A stretch of 50,973 bases of DNA. It comes from Pseudomonadota bacterium (GTDB taxonomy: Bacteria; Pseudomonadota; Alphaproteobacteria; Sphingomonadales; Sphingomonadaceae). Shown here piece after piece: positions 1 through 7,717 of the stretch (positions within the stretch are counted from its first letter, which is position 1; every line of letters begins with the position of its first letter). The notes below the pieces were generated by a model, which saw only the letters and a list, made by a program, of their open reading frames with translations, made no database searches and had not been told where the DNA came from. The position numbers and the translations under genes are program-made. The stretch lies in the NCBI GenBank assembly GCA_021847605.1, contig JAJZQN010000031.1:1-50973 (forward strand), read 5' to 3'.

Positions 1-142
1 GACACTTGAAAGTCTCGCCAACGTCAGCGACAATCCCCTCATCAGCTTGCCCGGCGTGGCAGCCTGATCCAGTCCGATCCTCTACCGAGGACAGCCGCTG
101 TTACACCATCCCGCGGGACACGATCGCGGCACGCGCATATAT

Positions 143-403
143 GTGCCACGCAAGATCGGCGACCATCATCCGCTATGCGTTACCCTTGGCCGTGAAATTG
201 CCGATAGTCTGGCTGCATATTGCGGCGGCGGGCCTTTGGTCATCCCCAAGCAGGCGGAACGCCGTGAGCGCGTTCGTCAATTGCGCACAGGGCGGTCATT
301 GACAATTGCCCAGATTGCGTTGGAAACGTCCTTTTCCGAACGCCATGTCTATCGCCTGTTGAGCGAAGATAGTGACGATCGCCAGCTTGGCTTGTTCGAC
401 TGA
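143..403 (+). pseudogene. Mor-like phage transcription activator, probably N-terminally broken
   Basis: The 86 residues readable from GTG 143 resemble the C-terminal half of the Mor/C family of Mu-like phages, DNA-binding activators of middle or late genes. Visible parts are a LGREIADSLAAYCGG segment followed by a helix-turn-helix ending SERHVYRLL. The conserved lead-in GTRIYVPRKI lies in the same frame at 128-157, before and across the GTG. No ATG, GTG or TTG precedes it after an in-frame TGA at 65-67, only a CTG at 98. A start at 143 therefore drops conserved residues, so the gene has probably lost its 5' part or gained a nonsense codon. The related intact gene at 5622 has the full domain. 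Family assignment is by motif recognition and the broken state is inferred. Confidence 0.6.
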
Positions 404-608
404 AATTCCTTTGATGCCACACGTCATCTCGAACGGATGACCCCGCTTTTCCATACCGGCATGGCGCATCACTAGCGGCCGGACCTCGATAACTCCTGAT
501 CCATGCCGCCTGCGTTGTGCCGCGCCGGTGAAGTCCATGCGCGTCGCTTTTCCTGATGGGCGGCGCGCATGGACAAGCCAGCGTCTTTCACCAGCAGGAA
601 GAGCAGCA

Positions 609-1223
609 ATGGCAATTACCGATCTTATCAGCGGACTGGCAGGCGCGTTGACGCAAGTGCGCGCCGACCTTGCCGAGGTTGACGCCCAAATCAACAGCCT
701 CACACAGGAACGTGTTACAACCATCAACGCGCCACCGCATGCGGATGACATCGCCGCCGCTTTCAAGCGCGGCCTTGCGGTAGCTACGCACAGCTTTGAG
801 CAGCGGTTGGGTTGGAACCTCAACAACGCAAATGCGAAAGGCGCGGATGCGGCAAAGGCGGCGCAGAGCGCGGCGCAGTTGCTTATGATCAATGCCGAGC
901 AGCCCCCAAGCGGACCAACATTGTCGGGGCCGATCGGGACTATCACGGCCGGTCTGTTTCCTGTTTCAACGCTGGCTGAGCGCCAAGGCGTGCTGGACGT
1001 TGCGGCCGTTACCTATTTTCTGCGCGACCGCATAGAGGCGGAAATTCCGGCACTCGTGGCCAAACTATGCCCGGTATCGCTGAAGGGGTTGAAACAGGCC
1101 GATCGTGCCGCCGCGCTTGAGCGGCTGGACAATCAGATTGCCGAGTTGAAGGCCAAGCGCCGTGAGCTTGTCGGCAACCTTGCCGCAGCGCGCAAGGCCA
1201 CTGGCGGCCTTGTAGGGCAGTAA
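609..1223 (+). CDS. Hypothetical phage protein, coiled-coil ends
   Basis: I do not recognise this 204-residue protein. The start at ATG 609 is chosen over ATG 528 because AGGAAGAG at 596-603 sits 5 nt upstream of it. An N-terminal segment, about residues 10-40, and a C-terminal segment, about 165-195 and rich in Glu, Lys, Leu and Arg, look like amphipathic coiled coils. The middle is alanine-rich with a Pro/Gly linker. It ends 1 nt before the protease ATG, so the two are probably co-transcribed. Scaffold-like function is possible from its place before the head protease, but nothing in the sequence proves it. Confidence 0.6.
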   Translation: MAITDLISGLAGALTQVRADLAEVDAQINSLTQERVTTINAPPHADDIAAAFKRGLAVATHSFEQRLGWNLNNANAKGADAAKAAQSAAQLLMINAEQPPSGPTLSGPIGTITAGLFPVSTLAERQGVLDVAAVTYFLRDRIEAEIPALVAKLCPVSLKGLKQADRAAALERLDNQIAELKAKRRELVGNLAAARKATGGLVGQ

Positions 1224-1224
1224 G

Positions 1225-2070
1225 ATGGTGGATCGGATCGCTCTTTGCGCCGCCACGCCTCTGGCAGGCGTTGCTATGGCAGCGCCGGAATGGCTGCATC
1301 TTCTCCCAAATGGCCGCATCACGGCGAAGGATGGGCGCGGGCCATTTCGTCTGGAAAATGCTGCTCAGGTGGCCGCGTCATCTTTGGCCCAAGCCGGGGG
1401 AAAGCTCGTCCTGGACGAAAACCATGCGACCGACCTTGCCGCCCCTAAAGGCGGGGCCGCGCCAGCGCGCGGGTGGATCGTGGATTTGCAGGCGCGGTCT
1501 GATGGCATTTGGGGCCGCGTTCTGTGGAGCGAAGCCGCTAAAAGGTCGAAAGCTTGGATGGAATATCGCGGCGTTTCGCCGGTCATCGTCCACCGCAAGG
1601 ACGGGATGATCGAAGCGATTTTACGCGCAAGCCTCGTTAATCAGCCCAATCTTGTAGGCCTGACCTCACTCCACAATGTCTTTGCCAGTGACGCTATGGA
1701 CGAACAGGCGCTGGAAGACCGCGTGCAACCGGGCCAGCAAATGGATGAGATCGATCAGGCGATAGCGGTCCATCTCGGCATTGATCCGAAAGTCTATGAG
1801 AGAGCGCTGGCAAGCACGGCATTCCGCGCCAAACTTATCCCAATGCGCCGCCAGTTTATCAAGGAAGGCGTTCACCTCGTGGATGAGGCGGACTTGCCGC
1901 TTGGCGCGGCCGATCAGACCATAATCGCCAAGATGGGCCTCGACCCGGCGTCCTATCGCGCCACCCTTGCCAAAGAAGGCCTGCGTACCTCGCTGCATGG
2001 CGTGCGTGGGCTGAATGAAGATGCCCGCGAGATCGTCTCTATCATCGGCGCATTCGCAGCCAGTCCTTAA
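1225..2070 (+). CDS. Mu gpI-like phage prohead protease
   Basis: The 281 residues match the layout of the Mu I protease/scaffold family, which processes the prohead during capsid assembly. From about residue 24 it reads HLLPNGRITAKDGRGPF, then LDENHATDLAAPKG near 62-75, a GWIVDL/GIWGRVLWS stretch near 83-102, a conserved EYRGVSPV near 113-120, and ASLVNQPNLVGLTSLHN near 135-150. These correspond to the conserved DGRGP, DHATD, EYRxxSPV and NxPxL blocks. The second half is less conserved and may be the scaffold part. It starts 1 nt after the upstream stop. The portal, terminase and major capsid genes expected around it are absent, indicating a deleted prophage. Confidence 0.8.
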   Translation: MVDRIALCAATPLAGVAMAAPEWLHLLPNGRITAKDGRGPFRLENAAQVAASSLAQAGGKLVLDENHATDLAAPKGGAAPARGWIVDLQARSDGIWGRVLWSEAAKRSKAWMEYRGVSPVIVHRKDGMIEAILRASLVNQPNLVGLTSLHNVFASDAMDEQALEDRVQPGQQMDEIDQAIAVHLGIDPKVYERALASTAFRAKLIPMRRQFIKEGVHLVDEADLPLGAADQTIIAKMGLDPASYRATLAKEGLRTSLHGVRGLNEDAREIVSIIGAFAASP

Positions 2071-2119
2071 CAAAACCGCGCGGCCTCAGTTTCAACGATC
2101 GTTAAATAAAGGAATTTCA

Positions 2120-2449
2120 ATGTTCTCGATTAACAATAGTCCGACCTTCACCCATACCGTCAAGGTCAACGTGCCTGTCAATGGCGGCTATGAGCAGCAA
2201 AGTTTTCAGGCCACCTTTAACGTGGTGCCGATTGACGAAGCTGCCCGCTTCGACCTTTCGAGCGGCGAAGAAACGACGGCTTTCCTGAAGCGCGTCATTG
2301 CCCATCTGGACGATTTGGCAGGACCGGACGGCGAACCGGTGCCTTATAATAGCGACTTGCGTGATCGTTTGATCCAGTTGCCTTATGTCCGCGTTCCTCT
2401 CGCCAAAGCATATTATGATGGCGTCGCGGGCAGTTACACGGGAAACTGA
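2120..2449 (+). CDS. Phage tail assembly chaperone, lambda G-like
   Basis: This 109-residue protein is read as the short product of a G/GT-type tail chaperone pair, which coats the tape measure protein during tail-tube assembly. The start at ATG 2120 is supported by AAAGGAA at 2108-2113. ATG 2015, inside the protease gene, is much less likely. Support is positional and structural: small size, position two reading frames before a tape measure gene, and a slippery GGGAAAC at 2440-2446 directly before its TGA, which would fuse it to the DUF1799 frame. The sequence itself is only weakly informative, with a beta-rich N-terminus and an acidic alpha-helical middle. Confidence 0.7.
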   Translation: MFSINNSPTFTHTVKVNVPVNGGYEQQSFQATFNVVPIDEAARFDLSSGEETTAFLKRVIAHLDDLAGPDGEPVPYNSDLRDRLIQLPYVRVPLAKAYYDGVAGSYTGN

Positions 2450-2481
2450 TTGCCGCCGCCCGCCATTGGGCTGGCGGCGGC
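2440..2481 (+). promoter_or_regulatory. Programmed -1 ribosomal frameshift site
   Basis: The heptamer G GGA AAC lies at 2440-2446 with zero-frame codons GGA and AAC, fitting the X XXY YYZ rule. It is followed by the zero-frame TGA and a 5-nt spacer (TGATT). Then comes a perfect 9-bp stem, GCCGCCGCC at 2452-2460 and GGCGGCGGC at 2473-2481, with a 12-nt loop. Slipping back one base enters the frame at 2446-2802. Lambda uses the near-identical GGGAAAG at the same place between G and T. Confidence 0.8.
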
Positions 2482-2802
2482 TCCCCCGACCTCTCGAATG
2501 CTATCGCGAATGCAGAGGCGTTTGGATTGCCAGCGGAAATCATCGCTGACCTGAAAGTGGAAGCACCGCGTTTCGCGGTGTTCCACCAGAATATGGTCAT
2601 AGTGAACGCATTTCTCACAGTCGCTTCCCAATGGCGGATCATCTCCCTCGCTACCGGCAAAGCCTATTGGCAGGGACTTGATTACACGGCTGCCAAGGCA
2701 GGCCTCGACCTTGCGCAGATCGCACTCACCCCGGCCCAATGGTCCGGGGTGCAACTGATGGAGGAAGCGGCTCGGACCGTCCTCAACGGCTATCGCGGAT
2801 GA
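2446..2802 (+). CDS. DUF1799-type tail chaperone extension (T part of GT), made by -1 frameshift
   Basis: The frame is open from 2419 and has no ATG or GTG start; the first usable initiator is a TTG at 2527, which would lose the conserved AAARHWAGGG head. Read through the -1 slip at 2440-2446 it adds 118 residues to the upstream protein, giving a fusion of about 227 residues. AARHWA, the aromatic middle and the LALTPAQW-like end (here IALTPAQWSG) resemble DUF1799, the C-terminal part of phage GT tail chaperones. The frame stops 7 nt before the tape measure ATG, the usual place for GT. Family match is by recognition and the translation mechanism is inferred from the signal sequence. Confidence 0.72.
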   Translation: MIAAARHWAGGGSPDLSNAIANAEAFGLPAEIIADLKVEAPRFAVFHQNMVIVNAFLTVASQWRIISLATGKAYWQGLDYTAAKAGLDLAQIALTPAQWSGVQLMEEAARTVLNGYRG

Positions 2803-2809
2803 TGCTGGC

Positions 2810-3919
2810 ATGACGCTCAAAACCTCACTGATCATCACCGGCGATAGCGAAACGGCGGTCGCAGCCGTCAACGAACTCAAAGAGAGCGTTGAAAAGCTAG
2901 GTAGTGGCAGCCGCGTAGCGGCGAATACCCAAGGCACCTTGGCCGCTGCGACCAACGTCACCGCGACAAGCGCCCGCACCGCAGCCGTTGCGCAGGGCGC
3001 GGTTGCAACCGGCAATACATCGGTTGCGGTGACAGGGCGCGCCGCTGCCGTTGCACAAGGTGCGGTTGCGGTCGCTACAGAAGTCGCGACCGGCGCGATG
3101 GCGTCGTTCGGCATTTCCGCCATGACCGTTGAAGCCATCCTCACCGGCGGTCTTTCTCTCGCTCTCACGGCAGGCATAGGATTCCTCACCGGCTTTGCTG
3201 GGGAATTGTTCGCCGCTGGCTCCGAAGCGGAGGATGCCGCGCCCAAGGTGGACCGGCTCACCGCTGCTTTACAGCGGTTGCGGGCGGAGCAGGCCAACAC
3301 GGCTGACATTGGCGAGGTCGAAAAGAAGCTAAACGACCTGCGCGACGAACGCATGAAAGCGTCGATCGCGGTCGACAAGGCGGACAATACCCGCGCCGGT
3401 GCGCAACAGCGCATGCTGGCGACACGCCGTATCGCCAGCTTGGATGCCGAGATCGCGAGCCTCAAAAGCGCTATCGCGATGAATGAGGCCGTGGCGGAGA
3501 GCCATGAAAAAACAACCGAAGCCGCGCAGAAAAGCACAGCGGCAGTCCGGGCGCATAGCAGCGTGCGCAGGGCTTCCACGCAGATCGACCGCGATGCGGC
3601 CGACGCTCAAAAGAAGCTGCAAGCCGACCTCTCCGGGGTTATCAGCCGTTATGATCCGGCACGCAAAGCCGCATCGGACTATGCCGATGAGTTGGAGCGC
3701 ATCGCCAGACTGACCAAGGCTGGAAAAATCACGGGCGACGATGCCGCCAGTTACAAGGCGCAGGCCAGCGCCGCTTTCTTAGGCGCAGCCATAGACTGGG
3801 GCGGCATCAAGGATGCAGCCGGATCGGAACAAGCCGCCATCGACGCGGCAGGCGCGATCGACAAGATCGTCCAGTCCATCAATGACGAACATGCCGCACT
3901 GCGCCGGTGCAGCGTGTGA
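2810..3919 (+). pseudogene. Phage tail tape measure protein, N-terminal part (frameshifted gene)
   Basis: The first 369 readable residues of a tape measure protein, which sets tail length and helps DNA pass the membrane. It begins MTLKTSLIITGDSE, has an alanine/valine repeat region at about 55-90 (two copies of AAVAQGAVA), a hydrophobic glycine-rich stretch at about 95-135, then long charged coiled coils. The frame runs into a premature TGA at 3917-3919, with nonsense residues RRCSV at the end. The following frame (-1, from 3898) continues directly with APVQRVMLQYRKDLEAL. Adding one G after CTG at 3899-3901 would restore LAPVQRV, so a one-base deletion in an original CTGGCG is the simplest explanation. 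A sequencing error would look the same. Confidence 0.75.
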
Positions 3920-5622
3920 TGCTGCAATATCGCAAGGATTTGGAAGCCCTTGCGCCGGAAGAGCGTGCGGCGGCGGCGCAGCGCATCGCCAATGCAGAAG
4001 CTGAGCGCGCCGCGACGGACGCGATGCGGCAAGCATCGCAGGAGGCTCAGCGCGCGCAGGAGCAGTTGGGCAGCGCGGCGATGGATGCCCTTACGTCGAT
4101 CGCGGTTGGCGGGGAAAAGGCCAGCGATGTTATCGGCCGGTTGGCGCAAAGCATCTCGGCGGCGGCAATCGAAGCGACGATTTTCGGCACCGGCCCGCTG
4201 GCAAGCCTCCTCAATGGCGCGGCATTGCCGCAATCAGGTGGCGCAGCCGCATCGACGCAATCCGGTGCGATTGCGGATGTGGTTGGCAAATCGGTGGGGA
4301 AATCCGTCGATAGCGCCATGGATAAGGTATTCGGTTCGAAAGGGGCTTTCGGTACGACCCTTAAGAATGCTGGCCTTGGTTATGCCGCTGGCGGTCTGAC
4401 CGGGAGTCGCACTGGCGGAGCCGTTGGCGGCGCGATCGGCGGCTATGTCGGTAAAGAGCTATTGGGATCGGCCCTTGGCTCGATGGGGCAGTTTGCCGGG
4501 CCGATCGGCGCGATTGCGGGCGGACTATTAGGCGGCGCGATCGGCGGCTTGCTTAAGAAAACCAAAACGGGTGCCGCCAACATCACCAGCGCCACCGAAG
4601 ATGCCACCGTTAGCGGCAATAGCAGCCAGTTCAAAGCGGCTGCATCCGGCGCGGCCGGATCGGTGCAGGATGGGCTGTCGCAGATTGCTGAGCAATTGGG
4701 CGGAGCGATCGGCGGGTTCAACGTTACCATCGGCCAACGTCATGGCGACTGGCGTGTTCGGTCCGGCACGGGATCGCTCAAGGTCGCGAAAGGCGCGACC
4801 GAATTTGACGATGATCAGGCTGGAGCCATTGCTTATGCAATCCAACTCGCGGTGTCTCAGGGGGCGGTTACAGGCCTTTCAAGTGCCGTTGAAAAGGCTT
4901 TAAAATCTTCGACCGACATCAATGATGCACTCGCTGAAGCCCTGAAGGTCCAGCAAGTGGAACAGTTGGTCGGCGGGCTGGGGGCGGAACTCGTGTCTCA
5001 GTTCAAAGCGCTGGAGTCGCAAGCAAAAGAACGGGTGCGGATCGCCACCCAATATGGCTTCGACGTTGTAGCGATCGAGAAAAAGAATGCGGAAGATCGC
5101 TCCGCCTTGATCGAGCAGATGATGGAGGCGCAAGTTGGCAGCCTTCAGCGCTTGGTGAACGATATGACGTTCGGCTCCGCGTTCGAAGGCAGCGCCTTGG
5201 AACAGCGAGATGCAATTCTCAAGGAAATCGATCAGGCCAGATCGAACGTCGCGGCCGGTAAGGATGGCGCAGCCGATACGCTCGCCAGCCTTCTCCAGCA
5301 ATTAAACGCGGTGTCTAAGGATGCTTATGGATCGACCGGCCAATATGCGGCCGACCGCACCATGATCCTTGATGAAGCCCGTAAGGCCATCACCGACGCC
5401 AACGCCCGGATCGTCGCCGCATCCAATTCCGGCAACAGCAACGGCAGCGATCCTGCGCTTGTTACTACCAATAAGGCGCTGGACGAAAACAATGATCAGA
5501 ATGCGGCGCTGATTGCCGGGATCGCTGACATGAATACCAAGCTGTCGGTCATCATGGCCAACACGAAGCCCAACGGTTCAATTAACCTAATGGATACAGC
5601 CCTTTTGGCGAGGACAAGCTGA
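3907..5622 (+). pseudogene. Phage tail tape measure protein, C-terminal part
   Basis: The remaining 571 residues of the tape measure gene in the next frame. GTG 3907 is only the first initiator-like codon; no ribosome binding site precedes it, so separate translation is unlikely. A glutamate/alanine-rich coil (residues 10-60) leads to a strongly glycine/alanine-rich hydrophobic region at about 155-220, as in tape measure proteins with membrane-active segments. Further coils, including the AIEKKNAEDRSALIEQM region, run to the C-terminus. Joined with the first part the protein would be about 940 residues, a normal size. Its TGA overlaps the ATG of the following Mor-like gene (TGATG at 5620-5624). 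Confidence 0.75.
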
Positions 5623-6089
5623 TGAACAATCTCGATAAAAATTTTCTCTTTGAATGTCTCGATGAAGACGAAGTGGTTGCCCTTTCCGAAAGTTTCGGAG
5701 GTACGCGCCTGTATATTGCAATAGAGCCAGAGAAAATGCCTGCCGTTGTTAAGGCCGTAGGACTTGAGGTAGCGAAACGCCTGTCCGCTTTCTATAGTCC
5801 TGATGTAATCAGGGTTCCTTTATCTCGCAGTCTCCGGGCAAACCATTATCGCGCGGCAGGAATGAGCAACCGCCAGATCGCTCGACGACTGGAGATGACA
5901 GAACAGGGAGTTAATAAGATTTTTCAGCAATTAGAAAGAGAAGGCATACTCTCTCCAAAAGGAAGCAAACCCCTGCCGAACGCCCAAAACCTTGGAGGCA
6001 GATGCCCTTGTTGCCAGCACTATAACCCGGATCGTGTATCGACCCCGGCTGACCCTGCCGAACCGCTGGAAGATGCGCCCCCGACCTAA
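5622..6089 (+). CDS. Mor-like phage transcription activator with CPCC tail
   Basis: This 155-residue protein carries an apparently intact Mor-type domain. FGGTRLYIA at about 26-34 is followed by a helix with GLEVAKRLSAFY, a beta strand IRVPL, and a helix-turn-helix RANHYRAAGMSNRQIARRLEMTEQ near 84-107. Mor proteins dimerise and activate phage middle promoters. The C-terminus is unusual: after residue 120 it is Pro-rich with GGRCPCCQHYNP, three cysteines that could bind metal. Translational coupling to the tape measure gene (1-nt overlap) is an odd place for an activator and suggests a rearranged or late-acting regulator. The gene is visibly AT-richer than the backbone genes, consistent with transfer. 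Confidence 0.75.
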   Translation: MNNLDKNFLFECLDEDEVVALSESFGGTRLYIAIEPEKMPAVVKAVGLEVAKRLSAFYSPDVIRVPLSRSLRANHYRAAGMSNRQIARRLEMTEQGVNKIFQQLEREGILSPKGSKPLPNAQNLGGRCPCCQHYNPDRVSTPADPAEPLEDAPPT

Positions 6090-6397
6090 CGTCCAAAACC
6101 GTTTCCGGGTAAAAGCCCGGCAGGTTCGATGCTCGCGAAGCGTAGGTAGGACAGTTTGCTAAACTTGAAAAGGGTGACGCCCCCTGCCTAACGTCCGAAA
6201 CGATCAGCGTTATGAGCGCAGCGACAGATGCATCGTCGTTTGCCTGTTTAACGAAGATCGAAGGGCAACGCCAGCCGCCCGGTACAGACCTTCAGGCATC
6301 AGGGGCAATCGCCAAATCCCGCGTAATCCCGGATAATCCCGTGCCAAATCCTACCAGCCAGTGCCAATCTCTATATTCCTATCTAGCGCCCGAAACG
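6085..6397 (+). repeat. Three imperfect 16-bp direct repeats at the prophage edge
   Basis: CCTAACGTCCAAAACC (6085-6100), CCTAACGTCCGAAACG (6187-6202) and TCTAGCGCCCGAAACG (6382-6397) share a CTARCGYCCRAAAC core in one orientation, spaced 102 and 195 bp. The first overlaps the stop of the Mor-like gene. Unevenly spaced sites of this kind at an element end are what Mu-type transposases bind, so these may be remnants of the phage right end. That role is inference only. Confidence 0.45.
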
Positions 6398-6649
6398 CCG
6401 TGAAAATGTCGGAATTTCTAACAGTTGGCAGCAGAGCGACTGGAGCGTTAACCTTTGGGTAAGCCGCTTTACCGGGCATCACCCATTCTGGCACAGCCAT
6501 TGCTACATTGTTTGCGTACCCACCGTTCAACTACCCGGGGGATGCAGGCAGGTCTCCGCTGGCATCCCCCACCCGGTGGCCTCTCCCCTAGCTACAGCCG
6601 CGCATATTTTGACGGACGGTCGGCGCGCCGCCTTTCAAACATGAAAAAA
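6090..6649. other. Gene-free junction between prophage and backbone
   Basis: Apart from the 16-bp repeats, this stretch holds a short cluster of ATCCCG/CCAAATCC motifs at about 6310-6352. It also has a hairpin with 9-bp arms GGGGGATGC (6537-6545) and GCATCCCCC (6562-6570). The short open frames at 6212-6403 and 6455-6691 have no recognisable domains or clear ribosome binding sites and I do not call them. Confidence 0.6.
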
Positions 6650-6673
6650 GGGCGATCCCCTGCGGGACCGCCC
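6650..6673 (-). terminator. Intrinsic terminator of grxD
   Basis: GGGCG (6650-6654) and TCCC pair with GGGA and CGCCC (6669-6673), with one mismatch and a 4-nt loop. On the minus strand the stem is followed by TTTTTTCAT, a proper U-run, 27 nt after the grxD stop. Confidence 0.8.
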
Positions 6674-6699
6674 TCCTGTTTCCTGACCTGAGCGTCGGA

Positions 6700-7032
6700 T
6701 CAGTTGGCCGCAGCGACACCGCTGTCGGTCATCAACTGGTGCAGTTCGCCAGCTTCGTACATTTCCATCATGATGTCGCTGCCGCCGACAAATTCGCCCT
6801 TCACATAAAGCTGCGGAATGGTCGGCCAGTCGGAGAAGGTCTTGATGCCCTGACGAATGCCCTGATCCTGAAGCACGTCGACCGTTTCATAGGTAACGCC
6901 CAGATGTTCGAGGATCGCGATGGCGCGGCTGGAAAAGCCGCACTGGGGAAACAGCGGCGTACCCTTCATGAAAAGCACCACGTCATTGCCGGAGACGATC
7001 TCCGCGATGCGCTGCTGCACGGCGTCGGTCAT
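6700..7032 (-). CDS. grxD: Monothiol glutaredoxin, Grx4/GrxD family
   Basis: This 110-residue cytosolic protein binds and transfers [2Fe-2S] clusters as a glutathione-ligated dimer, usually with BolA partners. The active-site CGFS is at residues 31-34, following the conserved MKGTPLFPQ, and the cis-proline TIPQLY segment is near 75. The GGSD glutathione-binding turn is near 88. ATG 7032 (MTDAVQQ) is the normal family start; upstream in-frame codons to 7077 do not match the family. It is the last gene of a minus-strand cluster after the DUF1476 gene and bolA. Confidence 0.93.
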   Translation of the reverse strand: MTDAVQQRIAEIVSGNDVVLFMKGTPLFPQCGFSSRAIAILEHLGVTYETVDVLQDQGIRQGIKTFSDWPTIPQLYVKGEFVGGSDIMMEMYEAGELHQLMTDSGVAAAN

Positions 7033-7088
7033 GTTACAGTTCCATTCCTGTCTGGCGTCCGTCGAAGGAACGCACAATATCTGATCGG

Positions 7089-7322
7089 TTAGTTGGGAAC
7101 GGCGGTGGTCAGTTGCAAGGCGTGAAGCACGCCTCCCATCCGCCCGCCCAGCGCCGCATAGACGGCGCGCTGTTGCGCCACGCGACTCATCCCGCGAAAG
7201 CTCTCCGCCACCACCTTTGCGGCATAATGATCGCCGTCGCCCGCAAGGTCGGTAATCTCGACCTGCGCATCGGGAATGGCGGTGCGGATCATGTCCGCAA
7301 TATCGTCGGCTGCCATCGGCAT
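7089..7322 (-). CDS. bolA: BolA family protein
   Basis: The 77 residues form a typical short BolA domain of the type that pairs with monothiol glutaredoxins to sense or deliver Fe-S clusters. The conserved blocks are GDGDHYAAKVVAESFRGMSRVAQQRAVYAAL near 28-57 and the terminal LHALQL, which holds the invariant histidine. It starts 14 nt after the stop of the DUF1476 gene and lies 56 nt before grxD. This arrangement strongly supports a functional Grx-BolA pair. The alternative start at the third codon is equally compatible. Confidence 0.9.
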   Translation of the reverse strand: MPMAADDIADMIRTAIPDAQVEITDLAGDGDHYAAKVVAESFRGMSRVAQQRAVYAALGGRMGGVLHALQLTTAVPN

Positions 7323-7336
7323 CGGCGCGTCTATCC

Positions 7337-7660
7337 TTATTGCGGTTCGATGAACTGACGGCGGGCGATCACAGCCTGCTCGTCCAGCGCGGTCCGCACA
7401 CCGGCTTCGTCGATATCGACACCGGCCGACGTCATGTCGCCCAGCAGCTTGCGGATGACATCCTCGTCGCCCGCTTCCTCGAAATCGGCCTGCACCACCG
7501 CCTTGGCATAGGCGTCGGTTTCTTCGGGCGTCAGGCCCATCTTTGCCGCGGCCCATTCGCCCAGCAGGCGGTTGCGCCGGGCCTGAATGCGGAACTGCAT
7601 TTCGGCGTCATGGGCGAACTTGTTTTCGAAAGCCCGCTCGCGCTCGTCAAAGATGGTCAT
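7337..7660 (-). CDS. DUF1476 protein, zeta-type inhibitor of F1F0-ATPase
   Basis: The 107-residue protein matches the alphaproteobacterial DUF1476 family, whose studied members are the zeta subunit that blocks reverse ATP hydrolysis by F1-ATPase. It starts MTIFDERERAFENKFAHD, the inhibitory N-terminal segment, and continues with RRNRLLGEWAAAKMGL and a four-helix body rich in acidic residues. Length fits the family. It leads a minus-strand cluster with bolA and grxD, so energy control and Fe-S supply may be co-expressed. The functional statement comes from family knowledge. Confidence 0.9.
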   Translation of the reverse strand: MTIFDERERAFENKFAHDAEMQFRIQARRNRLLGEWAAAKMGLTPEETDAYAKAVVQADFEEAGDEDVIRKLLGDMTSAGVDIDEAGVRTALDEQAVIARRQFIEPQ

Positions 7661-7717
7661 GCGTCATTAGCCCTGTTGATGCGATCTGTTGGCAGGACGA
7701 TAGAAAGAAGCGCGACT

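Noticed and set aside
2434..3579. 381-codon open frame on the minus strand in the prophage
   Set aside because: Antisense to the tape measure gene; serine/alanine-rich with no domain.
3890..3920. Second programmed frameshift in the tape measure gene
   Set aside because: No slippery heptamer and no downstream structure; a one-base deletion explains it better.
6305..6360. Possible short CRISPR-like repeats (ATCCCG, CCAAATCC)
   Set aside because: Units are under 10 bp, irregular and without spacers of constant length.
6212..6691. Two short plus-strand frames after the prophage
   Set aside because: No ribosome binding site, no domain, and they cross repeat and hairpin sequence.
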